A stretch of 64,000 bases of DNA. Source: Sedimentibacter sp. zth1. GTDB taxonomy: Bacteria; Bacillota; Clostridia; Tissierellales; Sedimentibacteraceae. The position numbers were made by a program, and so were the translations under genes. Where the stretch lies: assembly GCF_017352195.1 (NCBI RefSeq), contig NZ_CP071445.1, forward strand, positions 930,001 through 994,000, read 5' to 3'. Under the pieces are notes generated by a model. It was not told the DNA's origin. It searched no databases and saw nothing but the letters and a program-made list of their open reading frames with translations. Shown here piece by piece: positions 44,246 to 54,364 of the stretch. Each line of letters starts with the position of its first letter. Positions within the stretch are counted from its first letter, which is position 1.

Positions 44246-44776
44246 CTATCTATCATAAAGATTGTTCCCTTTACTATCGATAACTACTATTGCCGGAAAA
44301 TTCTCCACATAAAGTTTATGAATAGCTTCAGTACCTAAATCTTCATAGCAAATAACTTCTTTTGATTTAATTGACTTAGAAATCAAAGCAGCAGTTCCGC
44401 CTATAGCAGCAAAGTATACACAATTATATTTCTTAATTGATTCAATAACTTCCTTAGAACGAAGTCCTTTTCCAATCATGCCTTTTAATCCTCTTTCAAG
44501 CAATTTAGGTGCATAAGGATCCATCCTATATGATGTAGTAGGACCCGCAGGTCCAATTGGATATCCTGGCTTTGCTGGTGCCGGACCAACATAGTATATT
44601 GTTTGATTTTCAACATCAAAAGGTAATTCTTTATTTTCATTTAAAAGTTGTATAAGTCTCTCATGTGCCGCATCTCTGCCTGTATATATATACCCCGTAA
44701 GCAATACACTATCACCAACATTTAAATTTTTCACTACTTCATCTGTTAATGGTAAACTAATATCAATATCTTTCAT
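44246..44776 (-). CDS. fumB: Fumarate hydratase class I, beta subunit
   Basis: A 176-residue protein of the Fe-S hydro-lyase beta family: GDSVLLTGYIYTGRDAAHERL, GPAPAKPGYPIGPAGPTTSYRMD, and GKGLRSKEVIE. With the alpha subunit it makes the oxygen-sensitive [4Fe-4S] fumarase that interconverts fumarate and malate. An L(+)-tartrate dehydratase is the alternative, but the order and motifs favour fumarase. It follows the alpha gene by 4 bp. Confidence 0.88.
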   Translation of the reverse strand: MKDIDISLPLTDEVVKNLNVGDSVLLTGYIYTGRDAAHERLIQLLNENKELPFDVENQTIYYVGPAPAKPGYPIGPAGPTTSYRMDPYAPKLLERGLKGMIGKGLRSKEVIESIKKYNCVYFAAIGGTAALISKSIKSKEVICYEDLGTEAIHKLYVENFPAIVVIDSKGNNLYDR

Positions 44777-44780
44777 TTTA

Positions 44781-45629
44781 TTACCTCACTATTCCTGATT
44801 TGTGTCTATATGCATGACAACAAATATTTACAGCTACTGGTAACCCAGCTATATGAGTTGGAAAATACTCAATATTAACACCTAATGCTGTAGTTTTTCC
44901 ACCAAGTCCTGCCGGTCCAATATTTAATTCATTTACTAACAAAAGAATCTCTCTTTCTAGACTTTCATAGCTTTGATTTAAATTATGACACCCTATTTCT
45001 CTTGTTAATGCTTTTTTCGCTAGGTACGCTGCTTTTTCAAATGTTCCACCAATTCCAACTCCAACAATAATAGGAGGGCAAGGATTAGGTCCTGCTTTTT
45101 TTACAGTTTCAACAACAAAATCTTTGACACCATCTACTCCGTCTGCTGGTTTAAGCATTTTTATAGCACTCATATTCTCGCTGCCAAATCCCTTTGGAGC
45201 TACTGTTATTTTAATCTCATCACCATCAACTATATCTGTATAAATAATTGCTGGAGTGTTTTTGTTTGTATTTTTTCTTTCGAACAAAGGATCATCCACT
45301 ACTGACATTCGAAGATATCCTTTTGTATAGGCTTTCTCTACTCCACCATTTATTGCATCATATAAGCTTTTACCCGTTAAAATAACACCTTGACCTATTT
45401 CTAAAAATATAACTGCCATACCTGTATCTTGACACATTGGTATACGCTCATTCTCAGCAATATCATCATTTTCAATTATTTTTTGTAAAACCAATTTTGG
45501 TAATTCTTTAGTTTCTAATTCAATACCTTTATTTATACTGTCTAATACATCGTTCCCAATTGAATAATTTGCTTCTAATAACAACTCTTTAACCTTTTCT
45601 TCAATTAAGATTGTATTTATTTGCTTCAT
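44781..45629 (-). CDS. fumA: Fumarate hydratase class I, alpha subunit
   Basis: A 282-residue protein carrying the Fe-S cluster Cys (PMCQDTGMAVIFLEIG; KKAGPNPCPPIIVGVGIGGT; GCHNLNQ). It acts with the beta subunit encoded 4 bp downstream. The pair lies in one direction behind the BrnQ gene (35 bp), which may form a three-gene unit of amino-acid and C4-acid metabolism. Confidence 0.9.
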   Translation of the reverse strand: MKQINTILIEEKVKELLLEANYSIGNDVLDSINKGIELETKELPKLVLQKIIENDDIAENERIPMCQDTGMAVIFLEIGQGVILTGKSLYDAINGGVEKAYTKGYLRMSVVDDPLFERKNTNKNTPAIIYTDIVDGDEIKITVAPKGFGSENMSAIKMLKPADGVDGVKDFVVETVKKAGPNPCPPIIVGVGIGGTFEKAAYLAKKALTREIGCHNLNQSYESLEREILLLVNELNIGPAGLGGKTTALGVNIEYFPTHIAGLPVAVNICCHAYRHKSGIVR

Positions 45630-45664
45630 AGTATCTCCTAATCAATTATTTAGATACTTCAAAA

Positions 45665-46975
45665 TTAATTAGCTTTAACCTTTTTCTTTGAATCATCAGA
45701 ACGGCCAGCCTTAAGAAATTCACCGAACATACCACCTATTACACCGCCCAATATAGCTGGAATAATCCAATGTAATTCATATTCAAACAATGGTAGTGAT
45801 TTGATAAATTCTATATCTATTCCAAAGCTATTAATAACACTTAAAAAACTTATTAAAAAAGCTCCAAATACTGCTCCATAATTTACAAACTTATTTTTAT
45901 GTTTTGAGCTAAGCGACAACGCTATCATTGTTAATACTATAGGATACGTTAAATTCAATATTGGTGCCGCAATAGCAATGATTTTATTTAAACCTAAATT
46001 TGCTATCAAGAAGCTTATAACTGTGCTTAAAATAACTAAAACTTTATAAGTAACTTTGCCCTTTGTTAATTCTTCAAAATAATTAGCACAAGAAGATGTT
46101 AATCCAATTGCTGTTGTCAAACATGCTACCGATACTATAAGGCTTAATGCCAATGAACCCAATCTACCTAATAAACCATTTGTTACTGCTACTAATAAAG
46201 AAGTTCTATCTATATCTAGTCCAAATTTTGTAGATGCTGTTGCACCTAAAAATGTAAGTCCACCATATACAAATAATAACAGAACACTTGCAACTATACA
46301 AGCTCTAACCGTTACTTTACTTTGAGATCTTTTATCTTTGTAACCTTTTGCAACTACTGATTCTATAATTATTCCTGCTAATACCAAGCCACCAAAAACA
46401 TCCATAGTTTGATAACCTGTAGTAACACCTTCCTTAACTACGCTATCGATCATTGCTACATCACTAATTGGTCCTAAAGGTTTCGCAATACCATACACAA
46501 TCAAAAAAGTCAAACCTGCAAATAATATAGGAGTTAGTAACTTTCCTACGATATCTATAACCTTAGACGGCCTAATGGATAGGAGTACAACTATGCCAAA
46601 ATAAATAATTGAAAATATTATATTACTTGACTGTGATACTACATTTGTATTTACCAACATTTCAAATGTAGTAGCTGCTGTACGAGGAATAACAAAAGCT
46701 GGTCCAATACATATAACCAATATAATGCTTATAATTAATGCTGGAGTTTTTCCAATTTTATCAGTAACTCCTTCTAATTTTCCACCATTTTTCGTTATCG
46801 CATATATACCAACTAAAGCTAATCCTATATCAAATATAAAATAAATGATAAATCCTAAAACCCATTGTTTTCCTGCTGCCATTCCTAAAAAAGGAGGAAA
46901 GATTAAATTTCCAGCTCCAAAGAATAACGCAAACAATGCTAAACCAATAACTAAAGCATCTTTGTTTTTTTTCAT
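45665..46975 (-). CDS. brnQ: Branched-chain amino acid transport carrier BrnQ
   Basis: A 436-residue membrane protein with about 12 segments. GLALFALFFGAGNLIFPPFLG and PRTAATTFEM are typical of the LIVCS family, which takes up Leu, Ile and Val with Na+ or H+. The ATG at 46975 follows GGAGGGCGTAATT. The tail ends in a basic stretch (RSDDSKKKVKAN). Confidence 0.92.
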   Translation of the reverse strand: MKKNKDALVIGLALFALFFGAGNLIFPPFLGMAAGKQWVLGFIIYFIFDIGLALVGIYAITKNGGKLEGVTDKIGKTPALIISIILVICIGPAFVIPRTAATTFEMLVNTNVVSQSSNIIFSIIYFGIVVLLSIRPSKVIDIVGKLLTPILFAGLTFLIVYGIAKPLGPISDVAMIDSVVKEGVTTGYQTMDVFGGLVLAGIIIESVVAKGYKDKRSQSKVTVRACIVASVLLLFVYGGLTFLGATASTKFGLDIDRTSLLVAVTNGLLGRLGSLALSLIVSVACLTTAIGLTSSCANYFEELTKGKVTYKVLVILSTVISFLIANLGLNKIIAIAAPILNLTYPIVLTMIALSLSSKHKNKFVNYGAVFGAFLISFLSVINSFGIDIEFIKSLPLFEYELHWIIPAILGGVIGGMFGEFLKAGRSDDSKKKVKAN

Positions 46976-47209
46976 AATTACGCCCTCCAAATAAATAAAT
47001 AGACTTATTAAAACGTTTTCTATAATTTATTTAGTTTACTATATAAGGCGTATATTTACAAATGCAATATTATTTCTTGTAAATATAATATTTACCAATT
47101 TTGTTTCATAAAAGGAAACTATTTGTTAATATTATCACAATTCACATATCCATAATTAAATTTTGTCAAAATATACAAAATTATTATATTTATACGATAC
47201 TATTTTAAG

Positions 47210-47917
47210 CTATAAAATTCTTTGATTTGTAAAGAAATTATACTTTTTCATCAATCTAACATCTTCTTTATTTATTATTAAATCATTTATCAACTCATTA
47301 TCCTCTTTTATACTCTTCAAAGATATAATACATTTTATAGAAACTGGTATAAACGGATTGCCTGAAATTCCAGTCATCAAAGCAGATACATTACTTGCAT
47401 TATTGATTGGATTTATTGCAATAAAATTTATTCTCTCAATATCATTTGCTTGGTTAACAAATGTTAAATTTGTAACGATATCATGTATTTCTATTTTTCC
47501 ATAATATAATGTTTCACAATTAATATAATTATTAAAACTTTCAATACCTGTATAAAGTGTAGCATCTCTTTTACTCTCATATGTAAAATCATTTATTTTC
47601 ATGTAACAGCGATTAATCTTATTTTTACGTCCATCATAAAAATATACATAGAAATGATTGTTTGAAAAAAATCCTCTAATATCATCTACAGCATTTTCTT
47701 TTGGTTGTTCATAGTCTACAAGTTGATTAATTTTAATTCCAAGTACATTTGCAATATCAAATAATGTCTCAATGTCAATAACTATACTTCCACTTTCGTA
47801 TTTTGACACTGTTGATTTACTCTTGCTTATATTTTTTGCTAATTCCTCAATACTCAATTTTTTTTGTTTTCTGTAAAGCCTAATACGATTACCTATATAA
47901 TCAGTCAAATTACTCAT
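47210..47917 (-). CDS. XRE family transcriptional regulator with C-terminal sensory domain
   Basis: A 235-residue protein. Residues 8-62 are an HTH (IRLYRKQKKLSIEELAKNIS, KSTVSKYESG). The remaining ~160 residues are strand-rich and not recognised; they may bind a ligand. It lies 230 bp upstream of the BrnQ/fumarase unit on the same strand, so regulation of that unit is possible but not proven. The 47930-48210 stretch upstream is AT-rich with no gene seen. Confidence 0.8.
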   Translation of the reverse strand: MSNLTDYIGNRIRLYRKQKKLSIEELAKNISKSKSTVSKYESGSIVIDIETLFDIANVLGIKINQLVDYEQPKENAVDDIRGFFSNNHFYVYFYDGRKNKINRCYMKINDFTYESKRDATLYTGIESFNNYINCETLYYGKIEIHDIVTNLTFVNQANDIERINFIAINPINNASNVSALMTGISGNPFIPVSIKCIISLKSIKEDNELINDLIINKEDVRLMKKYNFFTNQRIL

Positions 47918-48210
47918 TATATTATTCCTCCATATATAGCTAAGATATGCTATTAATTGTTATTTTATTAACAATTTGCCGATTGCAACAAATATATTAT
48001 AGCTATAAAACACTATAAAGTCAAACAAAATTAATATAAAAATCCATATAATTACAATGATAAATTATACTTATTATAATCAATATTCTATGGAATACCT
48101 AAAACTACTATCTATTTTTCATATATTAGTACTAATTTTATATTATTTAGTTAAATTAATAACATATTAATCATTTAATGCATTTTTATGATACTTTTTC
48201 TAATAAAATA

Positions 48211-48241
48211 AATAAAGAAGGTAAAATTTCATTTACCTTCT
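48211..48241 (-). terminator. Terminator after the Cys/Arg-rich small protein gene
   Basis: AGAAGGTAAA, a short loop, TTTACCTTCT, followed on the minus strand by TTATTTATTTTATT. It lies 14 bp after the stop codon. Confidence 0.8.
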
Positions 48242-48254
48242 AGTTATTATTCAT

Positions 48255-48467
48255 TTAATAAAGTACTACTTCTCCTCTAAATCTTTTTCGTATATATCTT
48301 CTTCTCCTACACCAGCAAGGACAACGAGAATCACAGTTTCTATTATCCATTCCATGTTCTGGTATACATGCATAGCCATCTACGTAAACTCTCATGCCCT
48401 CATTTGGCATACAATTTTCTTCAGCTAATTGTTCTTGAAAGTTATCAAAATCGTTCATTTCACACAT
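48255..48467 (-). CDS. Cys- and Arg-rich 70-residue protein
   Basis: The N-terminal half is acidic (MNDFDNFQEQLAEENC). The C-terminal half has CDSRCPCWCRRRRYIRKRFR, with several Cys next to a basic patch. It could bind metal or nucleic acid, or be a spore-coat-like or ribosomally made peptide. No family is recognised. AAAGGATG precedes the ATG, and a good terminator follows. It has its own transcription unit, divergent from guanine deaminase. Confidence 0.65.
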   Translation of the reverse strand: MCEMNDFDNFQEQLAEENCMPNEGMRVYVDGYACIPEHGMDNRNCDSRCPCWCRRRRYIRKRFRGEVVLY

Positions 48468-48658
48468 TATTATTTCATCCTTTCAGTCTATTATATAATA
48501 ATATATGATAAAAAGGACAACATGTTACATAATAAAACTATTTTACGCAAAATAATTATGTTGAAATACACAAATATTTATAATAAAATATCTATACTGC
48601 TTAATTATTTTTAGCAGTTGTAGCAAAAAATTTAGATGTTATTTCATAAGGAGAAACA

Positions 48659-49930
48659 ATGACTAATAAAAAAGCCTATAAAGGAAATGTAATATACAGT
48701 AAAGATAAAGATACGTTGATAGTTTATGATAATTCATATGTAATCGTTCAAGATGGAAGAATAGTGGATATATTAAAAGATTTACAACCGGATTTTCCGA
48801 ATGAAAATGTCATTAACTATGAAGGCAAGCTAATTATACCAGGATTTTGCGATATGCACGTACATGCACCACAATTTCTGCAAATGGGTATCGGAATGGA
48901 CAAAGAGCTTTTAGATTGGTTAGATACATACACATATCCAAATGAAGCAAAATTTAAAAATATAGAACACGCAAATGAAGTATACTCTCAATTTGTCAAT
49001 GAATTACTTCGTCATGGAACGCTTCATGTAAATTGCTTTCCTTCTATTCACTATGAAGCTTCAAGTATATTATTTAAACTACTTGAAAATAAAGGAGTAT
49101 ATGCTTTTACAGGCAAACTAAATATGGACCAAAATAGTCCAGATTTTTATATAGAAGATACAAATAAATCTATAGAAGATACAGAAAAGTTTATTATTGA
49201 GCATAAAAAAAGTAAAAATGTCACTGCTTCTATAGTTCCAAGATTTGCTATAACATGTAGTGAAGAATTATTAAATGGTTTGGGAAATGTTTCTTTAAAA
49301 TACAACGCACCAGTTCATTCGCATATGTGTGAAGCTGTAAATGAAATGAAAATTTGCAAGGAATTGTTCCCTAATTATAAAAACGGTGCAGAAATATTTA
49401 ATCAAAATAATTTACTTGGTAAAACACCTACTATCATGGCTCATTGTATTTTCATGGATGATGATGTATTAGAACTAATGAAAAATCCAAATTGCATGGC
49501 AGTACATTGCCCTGATGCTACATCAAATGTAAATGCAGGCGGCATAATGCCTGTTAAAAAACTTCTGGACTTAGGTATTAATTTAGCAATTGGAAGCGAT
49601 GTTGGTGGTGGAACTAGCCTTTCTATACCTAGAATGATTGCTACTACAATTCAACATTCAAAAATTAGGAACATGTTTGATAATCAGTATGAGGCTGTAA
49701 ATTTACAAGAAGCATTCTTTATGGCAACACGTTCTGGTGGAAGATATTTTAACAAGGTTGGAGCATTTGATAAAGGATATCATTTTAATGCGCTTATAAT
49801 TGATGATTTCAACATGTATGGAGATAATTATTCATCACTTGAACGTTTGGAACGTTTTTGCTATAGTGGTGACGATAGAAATATCATTAAAAGATATATT
49901 GATGGAAACGAAATAGAAATAAAAATATAA
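48659..49930 (+). CDS. guaD: Guanine deaminase / amidohydrolase
   Basis: A 423-residue metal-dependent amidohydrolase. PGFCDMHVHAPQFLQMG holds the HxH metal site and the HAPQ string typical of guanine deaminase. VHSHMCEAVNEM and MAHCIFMDDD give further metal ligands, and AIGSDVGGGTSLSIPRM the catalytic Asp. It converts guanine to xanthine. It fits with the nucleoside ABC transporter at 54974-59888 as purine salvage. AAGGAGAAACA precedes the ATG. Confidence 0.9.
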   Translation: MTNKKAYKGNVIYSKDKDTLIVYDNSYVIVQDGRIVDILKDLQPDFPNENVINYEGKLIIPGFCDMHVHAPQFLQMGIGMDKELLDWLDTYTYPNEAKFKNIEHANEVYSQFVNELLRHGTLHVNCFPSIHYEASSILFKLLENKGVYAFTGKLNMDQNSPDFYIEDTNKSIEDTEKFIIEHKKSKNVTASIVPRFAITCSEELLNGLGNVSLKYNAPVHSHMCEAVNEMKICKELFPNYKNGAEIFNQNNLLGKTPTIMAHCIFMDDDVLELMKNPNCMAVHCPDATSNVNAGGIMPVKKLLDLGINLAIGSDVGGGTSLSIPRMIATTIQHSKIRNMFDNQYEAVNLQEAFFMATRSGGRYFNKVGAFDKGYHFNALIIDDFNMYGDNYSSLERLERFCYSGDDRNIIKRYIDGNEIEIKI

Positions 49931-49950
49931 TATGGTTTATAAAAGTTGAA

Positions 49951-49986
49951 AAAATGCTGTAGAAAATAAATATCTACAGCATTTTT
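49951..49986. terminator. Bidirectional terminator
   Basis: AAAATGCTGTAGA and TCTACAGCATTTT form a 13-bp stem with A/T tracts on both sides, between guanine deaminase and the convergent ABC exporter. Confidence 0.9.
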
Positions 49987-49995
49987 ATATTGATC

Positions 49996-51654
49996 TTATA
50001 CTATTTTGCCATTCTCTAGACTAATAATTTTATCGCTTTGCAAAACTTCAGATAATCTGTGTGATATTGACAGTAGTGTACGGTTTTTTCCTGCTTTTTT
50101 CAATACTTTTATTATATATCTCTCAGTATCTGAATCAAGGTTAGCCGTCATTTCATCAAGAAGCATAATTGGTGGATCACATACCATTGCTCTAGCAATT
50201 GAAAGCAACTGGCATTGTCCTTGAGAAAACATATTCTTTTGAGCTACGGTGTCATATCCATGCTCTAAGTTCAAAACATAATCGTGCAATCCAACAAATT
50301 TCATGACATTTATGATTTGTTCAAAGCTAATACTATCGTCCTTTAGATTTATTTGTTCCTTTATTGTTCCATTTATAAAATGAAAACTTTGCTCAACATA
50401 TCCAAATATGTGTCGCTTATAACTATTTGGAATATCATTTATATTTACTTCACCAATCTTAATCGTTCCGCCAGAAGGCTCTAATAAACCCATCAAAAGC
50501 TTGAATAATGTGCTTTTCCCTGCACCTGTTCTACCTGTAAATGTTACACTTTGATTTTTATCTATTTCAAATGATACATCCTTCAGAACATCATTACTGC
50601 CAATATACTTAAATGTAACATGATTAAATTCTATTGCTTTGCTTTTAATTGTCTCAATTTCAAATTCTTCTTTTTTAGCAACTATCTCTTCTTCATTTAA
50701 AAATTCATTAACTCTTTTTATACCAGCAATAGCTTGCTGAATACTTTGAAACTCCTTACCTAAGTTCTCAATTGGTCCAAAAATGTTTGAAATTAAATCA
50801 ATAGCAGCAGCAACCATTCCTATTGAAATACCTAATAAGGACAATGAATCTGAGCTTAATATTACCATCAAAGCAATTACTATAGCACGAATAACTAGTA
50901 TTATTGGCGAAAATACAGAGTCATAGAAGTTTATTTTTTCCTTAGATTTATAACTATCAACAATATATTGTGCATATTTTTCTTCGAAATAATCTTCCTT
51001 GCAAAATGATTTTATCATTTCTATATTTTGAACACTTTCAGGTATATGGTTGTTAACTTTAGCAATAAGCTTCCTATTGTCAAGCTGAGCACCTAACATT
51101 CTTTTTTGAAATAATCTAGTTATAAAATATATGATAGGTATAATAACTAATACCATTAGTGCTAATTCATAGCTAAATATACATATAGAAGCCACGATAC
51201 CTATAAGCTTAAATACATCTATAATCATACTAATAATTCCATTGGTAAATAGAGAACCTATAGTCTCTACATCATTGGTAAATCTTGATACTATGCTACC
51301 TGTCGTATTGATAGAAAAATACTCTGCTCTCAACACATTTTTCTTTTCCATCATTACTTTTCTAATATTATTTACAATGCCTTGACCACTTATTGTCAAT
51401 AAGCATTCCTTTGCAAAATCGAGTAAACCTATTATTAATAGAGTCAAAAAATATATTAGTCCGATAGTAGCCAAGCCTTTTGTTTTACCAACTAGGAGAT
51501 AATTATCAATGATTATCTTCAATATTTGTGGTGGAACAAGACTTATGATAACTACACCTATTATAATAATAACCAAGCTGATAGTTATAAATATATGAGT
51601 TTTTAAAAATCCTGTAATTATCTTAGAAACACTTTTACTATGATTATTTTTCAT
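49996..51654 (-). CDS. ABC exporter half-transporter 2 (membrane plus ATPase)
   Basis: A 552-residue type IV half-transporter: about six membrane segments (to ~residue 310), then an ATPase with GRTGAGKSTL (Walker A), FSQGQCQLLSIARAM (signature, LSGGQ altered to FSQGQ) and IMLLDEMTANLD (Walker B, Glu kept). The ATG at 51654 overlaps the end of the first half-transporter gene (11 bp), with GGTG before it. The two halves probably form a heterodimer for export of a peptide, lipid or drug. Confidence 0.88.
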   Translation of the reverse strand: MKNNHSKSVSKIITGFLKTHIFITISLVIIIIGVVIISLVPPQILKIIIDNYLLVGKTKGLATIGLIYFLTLLIIGLLDFAKECLLTISGQGIVNNIRKVMMEKKNVLRAEYFSINTTGSIVSRFTNDVETIGSLFTNGIISMIIDVFKLIGIVASICIFSYELALMVLVIIPIIYFITRLFQKRMLGAQLDNRKLIAKVNNHIPESVQNIEMIKSFCKEDYFEEKYAQYIVDSYKSKEKINFYDSVFSPIILVIRAIVIALMVILSSDSLSLLGISIGMVAAAIDLISNIFGPIENLGKEFQSIQQAIAGIKRVNEFLNEEEIVAKKEEFEIETIKSKAIEFNHVTFKYIGSNDVLKDVSFEIDKNQSVTFTGRTGAGKSTLFKLLMGLLEPSGGTIKIGEVNINDIPNSYKRHIFGYVEQSFHFINGTIKEQINLKDDSISFEQIINVMKFVGLHDYVLNLEHGYDTVAQKNMFSQGQCQLLSIARAMVCDPPIMLLDEMTANLDSDTERYIIKVLKKAGKNRTLLSISHRLSEVLQSDKIISLENGKIV

Positions 51655-53437
51655 TATTTTCACCGTCCTCTGAAGCTTGTAAATTAAACAATTCATGATA
51701 TAGAGATGACGATTTAATTAGCTCTTGATGATTTCCGTACTCATAGGTTTTATTATTATTAATTAAAATAATGTTATCTAGTTGTGTAAATATTTTTAAT
51801 CTATGAGAAATTAATATGATTATTTGTTCTTTATAGATTAATTTTATATTACTTATAATATCATTTTCTGTTTTAATATCTACTGCTGAAAATGGGTCAT
51901 CCAATATAAGTATCGGTGTTTTATGATATAAACATCGAGCAAGTGATACTCTGGCTTGCTGACCTCCACTAAGTCTAACTCCACTATTGCCAACTACAGT
52001 ATCAATTCCATTCTTCATTGCATTTATCTCATTATCCAAGCAAACTATTTTTAAAATTTCTTCTATGCCTCCATCTTCTCCTAGAGTAATATTATTATAT
52101 ATTGTGTCTGTAATTAAACTAGGATTGTGCCCAACGTATGATATTAATGTGCTACGTTCAAACTCAGATAAACTACTTAGTTCTACGTTATTGATATATA
52201 TATGTCCATCATAATTGTACTCTCCTAAAAACAATCTTCCGATTGTTGATTTCCCACATGCGATAGGACCGGTAACACCTATTATTTGTCCCTTAAAGGC
52301 ATCCAAATTCAATCCATCAATAATTAAATTAGAATTGTCTTTTGATACTGTCTTATCATTGTTATTAATTATTTCTAAACGCTTAGGATAACTGAATTTC
52401 AAATCAATTATTTTTATATCTATCTGCTCAAATTTATTATAAATTGTCTTGTCAATAGTTTTGGAATTATCTAAGTAAGGTTTAATTCTTTTCCATGATA
52501 CACTTGCTTTTTGTATAGAATTGAACAATTTAGCAGTTTTACTTGCCTTGAATGCAAGAGTTGTAAAAATAACTAAAAAGCTTGAGAATTGACCAACTGT
52601 CCAAATATTATATATAACATTTTTGCCACCTAAAGTTATCACTATTATTACTCCCATCATAGCAATAACGTTATATATTGGTTGCATTGAGTTTTCCCAA
52701 ACATGTGCTAGAACAGCACTTTTATTTAATTTATCTATTTGTTCATTATATGATTGATTATTATCTTCCTCTTGACCATATAATCGAAATAACAATGCAT
52801 TATCAATTTGCTCATATGTTGTTTGAGACAAACTACTTAATTTTTTTCTATAATCACTTGTAAATTTATATATAACCTTTTTTAACTTTTCGGCTATTAA
52901 AATTGCAACAGGAATAAAAAAACATGAAATTAGTGTAATTTTAACGTCATAAAATAACATATAAATTATATATGCTATCAAAAATACACCTGTATCAAAT
53001 ACTTCAGTTGTAAATTTTCTCATTCCTTCTACACAAACATCAACATCTGAGATAGATTTAGTCATTAGACTTCCCATACTCTCATATTCTAATTGCAATT
53101 TAGTTTTATTTAATAGATTATTGTATAACAAAGTTCTCATGGCTGCACTAATATTATTTGCAAATCTTCTGACGTAAAATCTTTTTACATATCTAAATGA
53201 TTGTACAATTGCAATTGATGCTATAAATATAGATGAAAGAATAATGATGTATTTAGAGCTTTCCTTTAAAATTAAAGCATCAATTAATTTTCCTTGTAAA
53301 ATTGGACCTAATAATAATCCGACATTATAAAAAACACCTGAAATAATTATTAAAATTACAGCAAGCTTTTCCTTTTTCCAATAACTAATAAGCTTATTCG
53401 GTTCTTTAATTTGATTGAATTTATTTTTGTCCACCAT
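51644..53437 (-). CDS. ABC exporter half-transporter 1 (membrane plus ATPase)
   Basis: A 597-residue half-transporter with six membrane segments, then TGPIACGKSTIGRLF (Walker A), VRLSGGQQARVSLARCLY (canonical signature) and ILILDDPFSAVD (Walker B, with Asp in place of the catalytic Glu). That degenerate site paired with the partner's intact Glu is typical of heterodimeric exporters with one active ATP site. The gene starts within the 3' end of a tyrosine-recombinase-like gene (17-bp overlap), so the three genes are co-translated. Confidence 0.88.
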   Translation of the reverse strand: MVDKNKFNQIKEPNKLISYWKKEKLAVILIIISGVFYNVGLLLGPILQGKLIDALILKESSKYIIILSSIFIASIAIVQSFRYVKRFYVRRFANNISAAMRTLLYNNLLNKTKLQLEYESMGSLMTKSISDVDVCVEGMRKFTTEVFDTGVFLIAYIIYMLFYDVKITLISCFFIPVAILIAEKLKKVIYKFTSDYRKKLSSLSQTTYEQIDNALLFRLYGQEEDNNQSYNEQIDKLNKSAVLAHVWENSMQPIYNVIAMMGVIIVITLGGKNVIYNIWTVGQFSSFLVIFTTLAFKASKTAKLFNSIQKASVSWKRIKPYLDNSKTIDKTIYNKFEQIDIKIIDLKFSYPKRLEIINNNDKTVSKDNSNLIIDGLNLDAFKGQIIGVTGPIACGKSTIGRLFLGEYNYDGHIYINNVELSSLSEFERSTLISYVGHNPSLITDTIYNNITLGEDGGIEEILKIVCLDNEINAMKNGIDTVVGNSGVRLSGGQQARVSLARCLYHKTPILILDDPFSAVDIKTENDIISNIKLIYKEQIIILISHRLKIFTQLDNIILINNNKTYEYGNHQELIKSSSLYHELFNLQASEDGENNEK

Positions 53438-54287
53438 TCTCTTTTATACTTTCCTTAAATAAGTTTTTATACATTCTATCATAATTGTCCTTACTCCAGT
53501 TAAATTTTATAGCTACATCACTTTTATCGTACCCATTTTGCTTTATGTAATAATATACTGCAGAATGTCTAAAACAGCTGGGTGTAAATTTTTTTACTTT
53601 AGCATTTTCACATGTATCCTGAAAAACTTTTCTCAAATATCTATCTGTATATACATGTCCATAAGAATTTAATAGTATATACGCGTTATTTTGATTAATA
53701 TTGTTACTATCCAGCAGTTTAAAATAAATTTTTTCTATTTCTTCTGGTAACTCTATATCAAAAGGATTGATTTTTAATATTTTATTTCTAAATACAAATT
53801 TACCTTTTTCGTTATATAAAAAATCAGAATATTTTAACTTTATCAAATATTTTGCCTTTAGACCTGTATAAAGTGCTATGTAAAATAAAAACTGTTTTTG
53901 ATAATTCTTTTCTTGTTCAAGAAAATCTATAATTTTATTAAAATCATCTTTTGAAATAATTTCGTCTTTGCTAACTACTTTATTATCAATTGTTTGAACA
54001 TTGTTGTGAAAGTTAACTATATACCCTTTCATATCCAAATAATTAAAATAATTTATTATTACCTTAACAAATGAATTTATAGAGGCATTTGTGTAACTAG
54101 CTTTCAAATAGTCTTTAAATTTATCCATGATATATGAAAAATAGGAATTATCTATATCTAATTTAATGTTATTTTTATAAATAAATTCATAAAAAAGTTT
54201 AAGAGCAAGCTTATACATCCTTTTAGAGCTTGGCGACTTAAATTTTTTATAGTTGATATATTCATCGATATAATCAAAATATTTCAT
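53421..54287 (-). CDS. Tyrosine recombinase-like protein with altered active site
   Basis: A 288-residue integrase-type protein: an arm/SAM-like domain (to ~110), then a catalytic domain. The usual first Arg (GLRxxEL) is Lys here (TGLKAKYLIKLKYSD). The HxLRH box is SCFRH, which keeps Arg and the second His. A Tyr is present near the end (DRMYKNLF). With the first Arg and first His changed, normal strand exchange is doubtful. It overlaps the ABC exporter gene, so it may be a regulator or exapted integrase rather than a mobile-element enzyme. AAGGAGAATTT precedes the ATG. Confidence 0.75.
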   Translation of the reverse strand: MKYFDYIDEYINYKKFKSPSSKRMYKLALKLFYEFIYKNNIKLDIDNSYFSYIMDKFKDYLKASYTNASINSFVKVIINYFNYLDMKGYIVNFHNNVQTIDNKVVSKDEIISKDDFNKIIDFLEQEKNYQKQFLFYIALYTGLKAKYLIKLKYSDFLYNEKGKFVFRNKILKINPFDIELPEEIEKIYFKLLDSNNINQNNAYILLNSYGHVYTDRYLRKVFQDTCENAKVKKFTPSCFRHSAVYYYIKQNGYDKSDVAIKFNWSKDNYDRMYKNLFKESIKENGGQK

Positions 54288-54325
54288 AAATTCTCCTTTG
54301 CGGTTATATAATATAAACTTATGAA

Positions 54326-54356
54326 CAAAAGGTCGTAAACCATATCACGACCTTTT
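54326..54356 (-). terminator. Terminator between tdk and the recombinase gene
   Basis: AAAAGGTCGT and ACGACCTTTT form a 10-bp stem. It separates the thymidine kinase unit from the recombinase/ABC operon. Confidence 0.8.
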
Positions 54357-54364
54357 TATATTTT

